Made by a program: the position numbers and the translations under genes | The notes under the pieces: generated by a model | The model's database searches: none | Told to the model about the DNA's origin: nothing | What the model saw: the letters and a program-made list of their open reading frames with translations, nothing else | In this document: piece after piece, positions 33,843 to 44,224 of the stretch | Numbering within the stretch: the stretch's first letter is position 1 | Layout of the letters: each line of letters starts with the position of its first letter | NCBI GenBank assembly: GCA_039930045.1 | Contig: JBDSQB010000003.1 | Location: forward strand, 124,001 to 188,000 | Length of the DNA stretch: 64,000 nucleotides | Direction: 5' to 3' | Origin: Chthoniobacterales bacterium | GTDB taxonomy: Bacteria; Verrucomicrobiota; Verrucomicrobiia; Chthoniobacterales; DASVRZ01

Positions 33843-34886
33843 TCATCCAGCACCCTGACGCCGCACTAATCGGCCCAGTGCCGGAAACCCATCCTGCTGC
33901 CATGTCGGCTGGGGAAATTGCATGTCGCCGACCGCGCACAGCCGCGACGCACCTGAGGATTTCAGTTGGATTCTATTCTTCGAGGAAAAGGGCCAGAAAC
34001 CCAGCGTGCTCACACTTGAAGCTAGTTCTCCCAGATCGGGGACATCCGAAAAAATCTGCAAACTTACATGCCGGTGCAGGCAGCTCAGCGGCGGCGTTTT
34101 TTGCCGACTGAGTTGCACGCCCCAGACGGGATCGTCCGTGCTCAGCCAGACGCGATTTCCCTCGTGCTCGACCGTCTGCCACTCCGCCGACAAGCGCCAG
34201 CGCGCCACGCTCGCCGCGTCCTCGAAGCTCAAGGCCGCCGTGGGATTTCCCTGCCCATAACGCCCCAACTCCGCTGTCAGCCGAGTTCCATATTCCTCAA
34301 CGTCGATGGAGTCATGGAGCCAGACGATCTGCGCGGAGAGGCAGCCCATTTGATCGTAAAGGCAGACGTCGCGAACCAGCGAAGGAATACTGGAAAAATC
34401 ATCATCTGAAAAAATGACCGCGCCGCTCCAGCGGTTGCCATAACCCGCAAAAATCTGGCCGGGTTTCGTTTCGTTGCGAAACTTCTCCACTGTCGCGTCG
34501 CTGCCGAAAACAACCACCGCATCCGCCATTTCCAGCCAGTGCGGCAGCAACGTCGGCGAAACCTTCACCAGCATCCGCAACGGCTCTGGCAGTGCCTTCA
34601 CAAATTCCTCAAAACGCGGCAGCCCGGCACCCGGCGTTTTGCACCAGTTCAGGCTGCCCAGAATCAGGCCGCGGACGAGCGATTGCATCCCAGCCATCGC
34701 GGTGTTTGCGCTGATGATGTGCAGCAGCCGGCGCGGCGGCAGAACGGCTCCCGTTTCCAGTGCGTCCTCCGATCCGAGTTCCAGTCGGATCAGTTCCAAT
34801 AACGCAGCCTTGTCTCCGAAGGCTCCCATCTCAGGAAACCGGGCCACCACAGGCACGAGCCACGCCACTCTTTCGCACGCCGTCAT
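33843..34886 (-). CDS. acyl-CoA/acyl-protein reductase, LuxC-like
   Basis: Reductase of the LuxC family, which reduces enzyme-bound fatty acyl groups to aldehyde with NADPH. The 347 residues are shorter than Vibrio LuxC (about 480), with the N-terminal part reduced. RRLLHIISANTAMAGMQSL and VVFGSDATVEKF are visible family blocks, and the candidate active-site cysteine is C182 in YDQMGCLSAQ. The gene overlaps the LuxE-like gene by 4 bp (ATGA), so it is the last member of the ABC-M23-LuxE-LuxC operon. No LuxD thioesterase or LuxAB luciferase is nearby, so bioluminescence is not implied. Confidence 0.78.
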   Translation of the reverse strand: MTACERVAWLVPVVARFPEMGAFGDKAALLELIRLELGSEDALETGAVLPPRRLLHIISANTAMAGMQSLVRGLILGSLNWCKTPGAGLPRFEEFVKALPEPLRMLVKVSPTLLPHWLEMADAVVVFGSDATVEKFRNETKPGQIFAGYGNRWSGAVIFSDDDFSSIPSLVRDVCLYDQMGCLSAQIVWLHDSIDVEEYGTRLTAELGRYGQGNPTAALSFEDAASVARWRLSAEWQTVEHEGNRVWLSTDDPVWGVQLSRQKTPPLSCLHRHVSLQIFSDVPDLGELASSVSTLGFWPFSSKNRIQLKSSGASRLCAVGDMQFPQPTWQQDGFPALGRLVRRQGAG

Positions 34887-35896
34887 CGGTTCAGTTGATC
34901 GTCCGCGCTGCGGGAACAGCCCCGCGCCAGCGCAGCCGGATCGCGCCCGAGTAGAATGAAACCCGACTCCTGCCGCACAGCCAGATCCTCCGTCTGAATC
35001 GCTAGTACCGAGCCGATATTCGCCAAGTCGAAGAGTTGCAGAATCCCCGTTTCACCCACCGCGACTTCGCGACCGGTGAGCGGATGCACCACGCGCTCGC
35101 GAATCCACGGACCTGAAAGATGCGGACGCCCCAGCCCGTGTGTGTAAAACTGCGAGGAAAGCTCGGTCATGCCGTATTCGTTGAGAATGGAATCTAACTC
35201 GACTCCAAAAAACTCCGACAGTTGCCCGTAAAAATCCTCCTTCGACAAGCTGCGTCCACTTCCTTTGTAGCCGCCCGTTTCCAGAATGTGACTGACCGCT
35301 GGCAATGTTAGTGCCATGTTAGCTTTCTCCATGAGATTAAAGAAGGCGAGCGCGGTTCCTAACAAGAGAACGGGCTCGCTGCCGATGTCGTTGCGCAGCC
35401 GTTTTTCCTCCAGGATTCCGCAGCGCATATAAAAGCAACTCGACTCATTTTGAGCCAGACGCCCCATCATATGACTGAGGGACGAATGGGGCGCTTCCTC
35501 TGGCGATGGTGTTAGCACGAGCTTCGTGAGGTGATCCACTTTCAATGCGCTCCAACCCGCCTCGATGGCAGCGTCATAAAGTGTTAGATCGCGAAAATAA
35601 TGGCTGCCAAAACCTTCGCCCGTCGTTCCGCTAGTGCGGAACTCGCGCACGGCCATTTCCATTGGAAAAGTGGTGAGTCGCGAGGACTTGAAAGCCTGCT
35701 GCGGCACAGCGGGAATTTGCGTCCAGTCAGCCAGTGCTTCATCCACTCCACGCAGACGGCAGAATCGCTGATACGGCGCATTTTTTCGAAACTGAAACGC
35801 ATGAATCGCCAGCGCCAGTTCCTCAAAAGTCCCCTCGCCTTTCTGGATAAAACTGAGGACGGCTTCCTGTAGTTTTTCGTATTCGTCCGCGATCAT
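34883..35896 (-). CDS. acyl-protein synthetase, LuxE-like
   Basis: Adenylate-forming enzyme of the LuxE group, 337 residues from the ATG at 35896. It activates a fatty acid as acyl-AMP and passes it to itself or its reductase partner. The AMP-binding motif reads REFRTSGTTGEGFGSHYF; the block LNEYGMTELSSQFY is also typical. A longer in-frame extension upstream only mirrors the M23 gene. It overlaps both neighbours by 4 bp: ATGA with the M23 gene's stop, and with LuxC. Joint presence with LuxC suggests production of a fatty aldehyde or acyl transfer to a surface molecule. Confidence 0.8.
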   Translation of the reverse strand: MIADEYEKLQEAVLSFIQKGEGTFEELALAIHAFQFRKNAPYQRFCRLRGVDEALADWTQIPAVPQQAFKSSRLTTFPMEMAVREFRTSGTTGEGFGSHYFRDLTLYDAAIEAGWSALKVDHLTKLVLTPSPEEAPHSSLSHMMGRLAQNESSCFYMRCGILEEKRLRNDIGSEPVLLLGTALAFFNLMEKANMALTLPAVSHILETGGYKGSGRSLSKEDFYGQLSEFFGVELDSILNEYGMTELSSQFYTHGLGRPHLSGPWIRERVVHPLTGREVAVGETGILQLFDLANIGSVLAIQTEDLAVRQESGFILLGRDPAALARGCSRSADDQLNR

Positions 35897-36894
35897 TTTT
35901 CTCCGAATAGCGCCAGATACTTCATGCCCTCCGCTGTGAGTCGCAGGGTTTTCCCAGAGCCTTGCAGATAGCCTTTGGTATAGAGCCCGACCGGTGCGCC
36001 AGCGGGCCGCGCCCAAGATACGAATGGAACTCCTATCTGCTGCTCCACGCTGGTGATTTTCACGGGCAGACCCGAGCGCAGAAACGAGATCTCCGCCGCC
36101 TGTCCCGAACGAAAGCCTTGTGCCATCCACGGATAGCGTCGCGCCAGTTCCACGGGTCCGGGCGCTGGCACTTTCACACGATAAAAAACGTCTTCTTTGG
36201 CCAGAAACGCCGGGATGGTGAGCGTCTTGTCCTGATGCGATTTGGTTAGGAAATTTCCGACGTCGATGCCGGTGAGATTCATTCCATTGTAAACTCCATG
36301 CGGGTTGGGCTCGCCTCTAAAATTGGCCGAATGCCAGGCGTCGAAGTTGTTGGTTAGAAAGAGATTGATCTCGAAATGAACGTGGGCGCGAACGATGTCG
36401 ATCCCATCGCCGGTGAAACCTAACAATCCAATCGTTTGCCCTTGGCGCACGTGGTCGCCAGCTTTTACATCGGCGCGGTTGAGATGGGCGTAGAGCGAGA
36501 AATACGGACAGCCGTCCCAGTCGTGTTTGATAACAATATAGCGGCCATAGTTAGAAGCGCCGGGGCGCTCGTTAACATACATCACCACGCCATCGGCAAC
36601 GGTTCTAACCAAGTCCAGAGGGACGCCTTTTCCGTCGCGGTGCAGCGGCTTGATGTCCACGCCTTCGTGCATCCGTTTGAAGAGGAGCCCGTCGCTTGTC
36701 CGCACGGGATCGCGCACAAAACCGTATTGGCCGCCCTGCCACGGATAGGAGATCGCGCCCTCGAAGTTGCGCTGCACATATTGATAGAAGTCCGCTCCGC
36801 CGCCGCGATAGATGGCGTCGTTTTCCGTGGGCAAAACCAAGTCGATGGCTCGCACGGCGGTGATGGTTAGGAAAAAGAAAAGGAGGAGTTTCAT
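35893..36894 (-). CDS. M23-family metallopeptidase, exported
   Basis: Periplasmic LysM-free peptidase of 333 residues with a signal peptide (LLLFFFLTITAVRA) at the ATG at 36894. The zinc ligands of family M23 are seen as H and D in MHEGVDIKPLH and the HxH in RAHVHFEINL, with SLYAHLNRADVKAGDHVRQG between. Such enzymes cut peptidoglycan cross-links or act as scaffolds. The C-terminal 120 residues are an unassigned domain. It starts 1 bp after the ABC ATPase stop and overlaps LuxE. Confidence 0.85.
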   Translation of the reverse strand: MKLLLFFFLTITAVRAIDLVLPTENDAIYRGGGADFYQYVQRNFEGAISYPWQGGQYGFVRDPVRTSDGLLFKRMHEGVDIKPLHRDGKGVPLDLVRTVADGVVMYVNERPGASNYGRYIVIKHDWDGCPYFSLYAHLNRADVKAGDHVRQGQTIGLLGFTGDGIDIVRAHVHFEINLFLTNNFDAWHSANFRGEPNPHGVYNGMNLTGIDVGNFLTKSHQDKTLTIPAFLAKEDVFYRVKVPAPGPVELARRYPWMAQGFRSGQAAEISFLRSGLPVKITSVEQQIGVPFVSWARPAGAPVGLYTKGYLQGSGKTLRLTAEGMKYLALFGEK

Positions 36895-36895
36895 T

Positions 36896-37615
36896 TCAAT
36901 CTCCGACCAGTTCGAGAAACACTTTTTCCAGCGCGCCTTTTTCGGTGCCAAGTCCCTTCAATTCGTCAACGGTGCCCAGCGCGATGACCTGGCCGTGATT
37001 GATGATCGCGACGCGGTCCGCGACTTCCTCGGCGACACTGAGTTGATGCGTCGAAAGAAAAATCGTCGTGCCAGCAGCGGAGCGTTTTTTGAGTTCCTGC
37101 TTCACGATGGCGGCGTGGCGCGGATCGAGCCCGACCATCGGTTCGTCGATGATGATCACCTTCGGATCGTGCAGCAGCGCGGAGGAAATTACGACGCGCT
37201 GGCGGGTGCCGTGGCTGAGATTTTCGATGAGCTGATCGCGGTGCTCATTGAGATGAAACTGCTCGAAAAGGGCCTCGGTTTTTTCGCGAATCGACGCGCG
37301 ATCCATCAGGAAAAGCTCGCCAACGAAACGCATGAATTCGACCGGAGTCAGCTTGTCGTAGAGAAATGGAAAATCGGGCACGTAAGCGATGACTTTTTTC
37401 GCCTCGGCGGGATCGATTTGCATATCGAAGCCGCCGACGATGGCACGGCCCGCAGTCGGTTTGAGCAGACCGGCGAGCATCTTGATCGTGGTGGTTTTGC
37501 CCGCGGCGTTGGGGCCGAGAAAGGCGAAAAATTCCCCCTGCGGAATGTCCAGATCGATCCCGCGCACCGCCTCCAGCCGGCCATAATTGCGGGTGAGCCC
37601 CTCGATCCGTATCAT
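36896..37615 (-). CDS. ABC transporter ATP-binding protein
   Basis: Single ABC ATPase of 239 residues from the ATG at 37615. Walker A GPNAAGKTT, signature LSHGTRQRV, Walker B VIIIDEP and the switch histidine in LSTHQ are intact. It resembles ATPases of ABC-2-type exporters. No permease gene is adjacent, so the partner is elsewhere or is missing. It heads the operon with the M23, LuxE and LuxC genes; the tight spacing argues for a shared envelope function. Confidence 0.9.
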   Translation of the reverse strand: MIRIEGLTRNYGRLEAVRGIDLDIPQGEFFAFLGPNAAGKTTTIKMLAGLLKPTAGRAIVGGFDMQIDPAEAKKVIAYVPDFPFLYDKLTPVEFMRFVGELFLMDRASIREKTEALFEQFHLNEHRDQLIENLSHGTRQRVVISSALLHDPKVIIIDEPMVGLDPRHAAIVKQELKKRSAAGTTIFLSTHQLSVAEEVADRVAIINHGQVIALGTVDELKGLGTEKGALEKVFLELVGD

Positions 37616-37721
37616 GCTGCAAGACTTCACACCAAGTCGCTTTCAAGCAAAGTCATTTTGCCAAAAAACATGCTTGCGCCGCTTTTGTTTTGGTTCATAG
37701 TCCTGCTCTGCTTCAAAAAAA

Positions 37722-37796
37722 GCGGGCGTAGCTCAGTGGTAGAGCACTTCCTTGCCAAGGAAGACGTCGAGAGTTCGAATCTCTTCGCCCGCTCCA
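37722..37796 (+). tRNA. tRNA-Gly (GCC)
   Basis: Complete cloverleaf: 7-bp acceptor stem GCGGGCG (37722-37728) with CGCCCGC (37786-37792), D-arm GCTCAGTGGTAGAGC, anticodon stem CTTCC/GGAAG with loop TTGCCAA and anticodon GCC at 37754-37756, T-arm with GTTCGAATC. Discriminator T at 37793 and an encoded CCA at 37794-37796. Confidence 0.97.
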
Positions 37797-37821
37797 TTTC
37801 TCCTTGAGAATGGCGACACAA

Positions 37822-37847
37822 AAAAACGGCTCCGAAGAGCCGTTTTT
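37822..37847. terminator. bidirectional rho-independent terminator
   Basis: Strong hairpin ACGGCTC, loop CGAA, GAGCCGT with an A-run on one side and a T-run on the other. It separates the tRNA on the plus strand from pyrG on the minus strand and can serve both. Confidence 0.9.
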
Positions 37848-37882
37848 ACATGCGACTTTGAGTCGTATCTGACGGAGGAAAT

Positions 37883-39499
<1,617 letters not shown>

Positions 39500-39543
39500 T
39501 TAAATGCGCTATCGCACCGGCAAGTTCAAGCCATTCCCCGGAT

Positions 39544-40275
39544 TTATCTGCTCCAACCCAAGGCGCGCTCGACGATGGCCACGTCTTCGGGCGAATCGAC
39601 GCCCTGTGCTTCGTGTTCCGTGATCAAAACCCGGATGCGCGCACCGTTTTCGAGGGCACGAAGCTGCTCAAGCTGCTCGGTTTTTTCGAGGGTGGATTGC
39701 GGCCAACGGACGAATTGCAGGAGAAAATCGCGCCGATAACCGTAGATGCCTTGATGCCGGTAAACGACCGGACTTGCACCCAGATCGCGCTGATACGGGA
39801 TGCGGCTGCGCGAGAAATAGAGCGCGTCGCCATTCTGCGCGAGGACGACTTTGACGACATTCGGGTTATCCAACGCCGCCGGGTCGGCGCTAACCGTCGC
39901 AGCGGTGACCATTTCCAGAGTCGAGTTGCATCGTAATGTGGCGGCCAGTCGGTCGATCAAATCCGGGTCAATCAGCGGTTCGTCGCCTTGGATGTTGAGA
40001 ACGGCCTCCGCTTCGAGACCTTGCGCCACTTCCGCCAGACGGTCGCTGCCGCTGGGATGATCGGGGCGCGTCATGGCCACCTCAGCTCCGAAATCAGCAG
40101 CCGCGTCAGCAATTCGCTCGTCGTCGGTGGCAATAATCAACCGGTCGAGTTCTTTTGCCTTGGCGCATTGCTCCCAGACTCGCTGCACGAGCGGTTTTCC
40201 CGCGATCAAGGCGAGCGGTTTGCCGGGGAAACGAGTCGAGTTCCATCGCGCTGGGATGATTCCGACAATGTTCAT
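39544..40275 (-). CDS. kdsB: CMP-Kdo synthetase (KdsB)
   Basis: Activates Kdo with CTP for lipid A core assembly. Product of 243 residues with the conserved start IVGIIPARWNSTRFPGKPLA, the nucleotide-binding EVAMTRPDHPSGSDRLAEV and NIQGDEPLIDP blocks. The ATG at 40275 overlaps the gmhB stop (ATGA), so translation is coupled. A longer frame upstream is only the gmhB gene read in another frame. Confidence 0.96.
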   Translation of the reverse strand: MNIVGIIPARWNSTRFPGKPLALIAGKPLVQRVWEQCAKAKELDRLIIATDDERIADAAADFGAEVAMTRPDHPSGSDRLAEVAQGLEAEAVLNIQGDEPLIDPDLIDRLAATLRCNSTLEMVTAATVSADPAALDNPNVVKVVLAQNGDALYFSRSRIPYQRDLGASPVVYRHQGIYGYRRDFLLQFVRWPQSTLEKTEQLEQLRALENGARIRVLITEHEAQGVDSPEDVAIVERALGWSR

Positions 40276-40889
40276 TTCACCACGATCCAATCGACGGCCG
40301 CTGCGACGTCGCGCACTCGGTAATCGGGCTGGCATTCCTGGTCTGCACCGTAACCCGTCGCGACGAGGATCGTCTTCAAGCCCGCCGCCTTGCCACACTC
40401 GATGTCGCTCGCCTTGTCGCCGATCATCCACGAGCGAGTTAGATCGATATGGAAGTCGCGCACGGCCTCCTCGATCATCCCGATGCAGGGCTTGCGGCGC
40501 GGCGTGGGCCGGTCTGGATGATCCGGGCAAAAATACGTCCAATCGACCAGTTCTGGGCCGACCTGAAGAAGAAATTCGTTGTGAACTTTCTGGTAGTCCT
40601 CCTCAAGAATCAAGCCACGGCCGATGCCGGATTGATTCGTGATGATGATGGTCAGATAACCATCTTTGCGCAGCCGGTGCAGGCTGTTGGAAGCATTGGA
40701 AAACACCCGGACGTGCTTTGCCTTGGTGCAATAACCGACCTCCTCCATGAGAGTGCCGTCGCGATCCAGAAAGATGGCGGGCTTCGCTGTATCGAAGTCG
40801 GGGCGTTTGGGGGGATCAGCGCGAAGATTGTACTTAAAGAGTGGCGGGGGGATGCGTTTTTTACGCAGTGAGGGGATGTCAGGGTTCAT
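40272..40889 (-). CDS. gmhB: heptose bisphosphate phosphatase (GmhB, HAD family)
   Basis: Removes the 7-phosphate of D-glycero-beta-D-manno-heptose 1,7-bisphosphate in LPS-core heptose synthesis. The 205-residue HAD protein carries the nucleophile motif FLDRDGTL, IIITNQSGIGRG, the zinc-loop-like CPDHPDRPTPRRKPCIGM, and MIGDKASDIECG. Its N-terminus has a 40-residue extension before the catalytic motif. Start at the ATG at 40889, with a TTG at 40898 that overlaps the rfaE1 stop as an alternative. Confidence 0.92.
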   Translation of the reverse strand: MNPDIPSLRKKRIPPPLFKYNLRADPPKRPDFDTAKPAIFLDRDGTLMEEVGYCTKAKHVRVFSNASNSLHRLRKDGYLTIIITNQSGIGRGLILEEDYQKVHNEFLLQVGPELVDWTYFCPDHPDRPTPRRKPCIGMIEEAVRDFHIDLTRSWMIGDKASDIECGKAAGLKTILVATGYGADQECQPDYRVRDVAAAVDWIVVK

Positions 40890-40894
40890 GGGAT

Positions 40895-41902
40895 TCAAGG
40901 AGAATGACGCTCGAAGCTGGCGAGCAATTCAGCGGGCGTGAGTGTGGCGGTGCCGAGTTTGCCGACGACGACGCTGCTGGCGTGATTGGAAATTTCCGCC
41001 GCCTCACGGGCGGTCGCACCGGAGGCCAGCGCGAGGGTAAAGAGCGCAATCGCCGTGTCCCCTGCCCCCGAGACATCATACACTTCCTGCGCGCGGGTCG
41101 GGATGTGATACGGCTCCGCGTCGCGCTCGAAGAGAACCATGCCATTCTCACCCAGCGTGATGAGCAGATGCTGCGTGTGCCATTTTTCGAGCAACTTTCG
41201 GCTCACTTCGGAAAGGCGCGACGACGCAGTGAAATCGAAGTCGGGATCGTTTTCCTCGATGCCGGCGCAGCGAAACGCCTCGGAGCGGTTCGGCTTGATC
41301 GCCGTCAGCGAGTTCCAGTGCAATGGGTTTTTCGGATTCGGATCGGCGGTGACGATTTTCCCCGCGTCCACGATCAATGCCGTCGCGCGGGTGACAAATT
41401 CCTGCCCCAGCAATCCCTTCGCGTAATCCTCGAAAATCACCGCATCCACCTCGGGTAAAATCTTCTCCAGGCAACTTAACGCGTGCTCCATTTGTCCGGA
41501 AGCGGGTGCCGTCAGTTGCTCGCGATCCACCCGCACCAATTGCTGCTGACGGGCCACGATCCGGGTTTTGACAATGGTTTTGTAGTCCGCGTCCTCAAAC
41601 AAACAACGCAGGTCGAGCCCCAACTCGAGCATAAGCTGGCGAAGCTGCGCGCCATGCCGGTCCGTGCCGATGATGCCCATTACGTGGGCCTCGTCGCAAA
41701 ATTCCTTGAGATTGCGGGCCACATTCGCCGCGCCGCCGGGATAGGCCGATTCGCCGCTCACCTCCACCACGGGAACGGGTGCCTCGGGCGAAATGCGGCT
41801 CACTTTCCCCCAGATAAACTCGTCGAGCATCACATCGCCAATGACGAGAAGTCGCTTTTTGCGAAAAGCCTGCAACAGCTCCCCGATCCGTTTCATTTCC
41901 AT
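40895..41902 (-). CDS. rfaE1: heptose 7-phosphate kinase (RfaE domain I)
   Basis: PfkB-family sugar kinase of 335 residues matching the kinase domain of HldE/RfaE, which makes heptose 1,7-bisphosphate. Motifs seen: RISPEAPVPVVEV, GGAANVARNL, DPNPKNP and the catalytic DVSGAGDTAIA. The adenylyltransferase domain found in HldE fusions is absent, so that step must be encoded separately. First gene of an rfaE1-gmhB-kdsB-pyrG run covering two LPS inner-core precursor branches. Confidence 0.93.
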   Translation of the reverse strand: MEMKRIGELLQAFRKKRLLVIGDVMLDEFIWGKVSRISPEAPVPVVEVSGESAYPGGAANVARNLKEFCDEAHVMGIIGTDRHGAQLRQLMLELGLDLRCLFEDADYKTIVKTRIVARQQQLVRVDREQLTAPASGQMEHALSCLEKILPEVDAVIFEDYAKGLLGQEFVTRATALIVDAGKIVTADPNPKNPLHWNSLTAIKPNRSEAFRCAGIEENDPDFDFTASSRLSEVSRKLLEKWHTQHLLITLGENGMVLFERDAEPYHIPTRAQEVYDVSGAGDTAIALFTLALASGATAREAAEISNHASSVVVGKLGTATLTPAELLASFERHSP

Positions 41903-42327
41903 ACGAAACAGTGTGCAAAGAGCCGGGTCAGCAAGTCAACACACAACCTGTGGCTCCGTTGCAAACTCCTTTGCCCCAGCGACTTTCCGACTTTCAGCGC
42001 AGATAACGCCTCGTTGCCTGCCGGGTGTATTTGTCCGACGTGTGGAGCCGATACGCCTCCTTCAACGCCTTCGCGGCCGAGCGGTCCGATTTCTTTTCTA
42101 AACTAATGCGGGCCACATCTGTGGAAAGTGGAGTCGTATTCAAATGTGTGGAGCTTGTCCTAACCATATATCGCAGCGTGAAGTCCCCTTGCTTTAGCAA
42201 TTTCTCAGCCAGATAACCCCCGGAATTGGCCAAGGTCGCGAAAATGTTACATTCGAGGCCGGTGACGACGCCCTGACGCCAGTTTGCACTGGAAATACTC
42301 CGCGATTGGTGCAATCTCCACGTCCCC
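41903..42327. other. 425-bp gap upstream of lysC and rfaE1
   Basis: Region between two divergent genes. A minus-strand frame without stops runs to 41994 and its last 90 codons look protein-like ([18 protein letters not shown]), but it lacks a convincing start and ribosome binding site, so it is left uncalled. No riboswitch motif or clear promoter recognised. Confidence 0.4.
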
Positions 42328-43554
42328 GTGAGTCTCATAGTCCAAAAATTCGGCGGCACATCCGTCGGCACCACTGAACGCATCCGCAACGTCGCCCAGC
42401 GCGTCCTCGCCACCCAACGCGAGGGCCATCAAGTCGTCGTCGTCGTCTCCGCGATGTCTGGCGTCACCGACAATCTCATCAAACTCGCCCGCGACGTTTC
42501 CACTTCGCCCACTGAGCGCGAGATGGATGTCCTCCTCGCGACCGGCGAGCAGACCACCATCGCGCTCACCGCCATGGCGATCAACGCTCTCGGCGGTAAG
42601 GCCATTTCCCTGACCGGTGCGCAGGCTGGCATCACGACCGATGGCGTGCATACCAAGGCCAAGATTTCCAACATCACCCCGCGTCAGTTGCATCAATATC
42701 TTGATTCGGGCCACATCTGCATCGTCGCCGGCTTTCAGGGCGAAACGGCGGAACGACTCATCACCACGCTGGGCCGTGGCGGCTCCGATCTCACCGCCAT
42801 CGCACTCGCGGCGGCGACCAAGGCCGACCTTTGCCAGATTTTTACCGATGTGGATGGCGTTTATACCGCCGATCCGCGCATTGTCCCGACCGCGAAAAAG
42901 ATCCCCGAGATCAGCTACGACGAAATGCTCGAAATGGCCTCCACGGGCAGCAAGGTCATGCAATCGCGCAGTGTCGAATTCGCGAAAAAATTCGGCGTCC
43001 TCTTCGAAGTTCGCAGCAGCTTCAACAACAACCCCGGCACCCTCGTGAAAGAAGAAACTATGAGCATGGAAAATGTCGTCATCCGCGGCGTCAGCGTCGA
43101 TCGCAATCAAGCCAAAATCACCATCACCGGCGTGCCCGATCATCCCGGAGTCGCCGCGCGGCTCTTCACCGCGATTGCCGACGCCACGATCAACGTCGAT
43201 ATGATCGTCCAAAACGTCTCCAGCTCCGGCGCGACCGATATTTCATTCACCGTCCACAAAGACGAACTGCCGAAGATCGAAACCACCCTGCGCCCGCTCG
43301 TCGCAGAGGTCGGCGCCAAGGGATTCACCGCCGTCGATGGCATCGCCAAGCTTAGCGTCGTCGGAATCGGGATGCGGAATCATTCCGGCGTTGCGGCGAA
43401 ATTGTTCGAGACCCTCAGCAAAGGCGGCATCAACATCCAGATGATCTCCACCAGCGAAATCAAAATCTCCGTCATCCTCGACGAAGCGAAAATCGTCGAA
43501 GCCGCCAACCTCGCCCACGAAGGCTTTGGCCTGGGCCAGTCAGCCGCCGCCTGA
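42328..43554 (+). CDS. lysC: aspartate kinase
   Basis: First step of the aspartate-family pathway to lysine, threonine and methionine. The 408 residues start at GTG 42328 with [13 protein letters not shown]. The kinase domain includes [21 protein letters not shown] and [15 protein letters not shown]. Two C-terminal ACT domains are present ([15 protein letters not shown] and [16 protein letters not shown]), the usual site for feedback control by lysine or threonine. No attenuator or lysine riboswitch was recognised upstream. Confidence 0.96.
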   Translation: MSLIVQKFGGTSVGTTERIRNVAQRVLATQREGHQVVVVVSAMSGVTDNLIKLARDVSTSPTEREMDVLLATGEQTTIALTAMAINALGGKAISLTGAQAGITTDGVHTKAKISNITPRQLHQYLDSGHICIVAGFQGETAERLITTLGRGGSDLTAIALAAATKADLCQIFTDVDGVYTADPRIVPTAKKIPEISYDEMLEMASTGSKVMQSRSVEFAKKFGVLFEVRSSFNNNPGTLVKEETMSMENVVIRGVSVDRNQAKITITGVPDHPGVAARLFTAIADATINVDMIVQNVSSSGATDISFTVHKDELPKIETTLRPLVAEVGAKGFTAVDGIAKLSVVGIGMRNHSGVAAKLFETLSKGGINIQMISTSEIKISVILDEAKIVEAANLAHEGFGLGQSAAA

Positions 43555-43628
43555 GTTTCAGGCGACTTCCATTTCTGAACTCGAATAATGGGTTGAAGAA
43601 GCCTCCGCTGCGCGAAAAGAAGTCTTGG

Positions 43629-43880
43629 CAGAGCGATAAATAAGGAAGTCAGAGCGTTAAAACTAGTAGTTAGATTGGTAAAACCTGGACTCAGACAGCC
43701 AAAACTTAGCGTCAGACCGCTAAATATTGGAGTCAGACCACTAAAACTTAACGTCAGATCGCTAAAACTTGGCGTCAGGCGGCTAAAACTTATAGGCAGA
43801 GCGCTAAATCTTAACGTCAGATTACTAAATACTGGCGTCAGCTTCATAAAATTGGCCAGTAGATGCCTATACATCGTCAG
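43629..43880. repeat. 21-bp phased tandem repeat array
   Basis: Twelve units with a strict 21-bp period (CAGA or TAGA starts at 43629, 43650, 43671, 43692, 43713, 43734, 43755, 43776, 43797, 43818, 43839 and 43860); the last unit is degenerate. Core is GTCAGAnCGCTAAAA, with A-tracts on the same helical face each two turns. Frames stay open on both strands because the period is a multiple of three: heptads of the type FSxLTxS on minus and VRxLKLx on plus. No spacers, so not CRISPR. Confidence 0.85.
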
Positions 43881-43963
43881 CAAATGGCCAACGACAGGCG
43901 GCATTTTTCTAAATCTGAGCGTCAGGCGATCCAGCTACCATGACCGCCTGCCATTCCAGCCCA

Positions 43964-44120
43964 GACCCGTAGGGTCGGCCTATCTATAGCCAGTCGAGTT
44001 CCAATGCATTCAGGTCCGTAGGACCGGCATGGGCCATTGACGACGCTTACCGATGCCGCACCTACGGCGCTCCGGCTTTTCTCCCGTCGCATTTTCTATA
44101 GATAGGCGACTCCTACGGAG
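43964..44120. repeat. palindromic multi-hairpin (REP/BIME-like) element
   Basis: Symmetric element of about 157 bp. From outside in: hairpin GACCC-GTA-GGGTC (43964-43976) opposite CTCC-TAC-GGAG (44110-44120); inverted repeats CCTATCTATAG (43979-43989) and CTATAGATAGG (44096-44106); hairpin GGTCC-GTA-GGACC (44013-44025) opposite GCACC-TAC-GGCGC (44058-44070); inner GGCAT/ATGCC. The stems differ but keep a GTA/TAC loop, which suggests selection for folding. Looks like a dispersed extragenic repeat. Confidence 0.75.
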
Positions 44121-44224
44121 CCCATGGCTATCCGCAGCGCTCGCTCCCGGCGGCGATTGGTCTTTATTGGTCAATCTTTCAAAAAATCCTGTTCAACGCA
44201 GCTGCCATGCTGCATTCTCCGCAC

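Noticed and set aside
33843-35896. Bioluminescence operon
   Set aside because: Only luxC- and luxE-like genes are present; luxA, luxB and luxD are absent.
41903-42327. Lysine riboswitch before lysC
   Set aside because: No five-helix junction pattern or conserved core could be traced.
41994-42413. Minus-strand frame upstream of lysC
   Set aside because: Overlaps the lysC start in antisense, lacks a ribosome binding site and a family; kept only as a note on the gap.
43629-43880. CRISPR array
   Set aside because: Units are contiguous with no unique spacers and no cas genes are present.
43380-43904. Minus-strand frame reading FSxLTxS heptads
   Set aside because: Runs from the 21-bp array into antisense lysC; more simply explained as repeat DNA with a period divisible by three.
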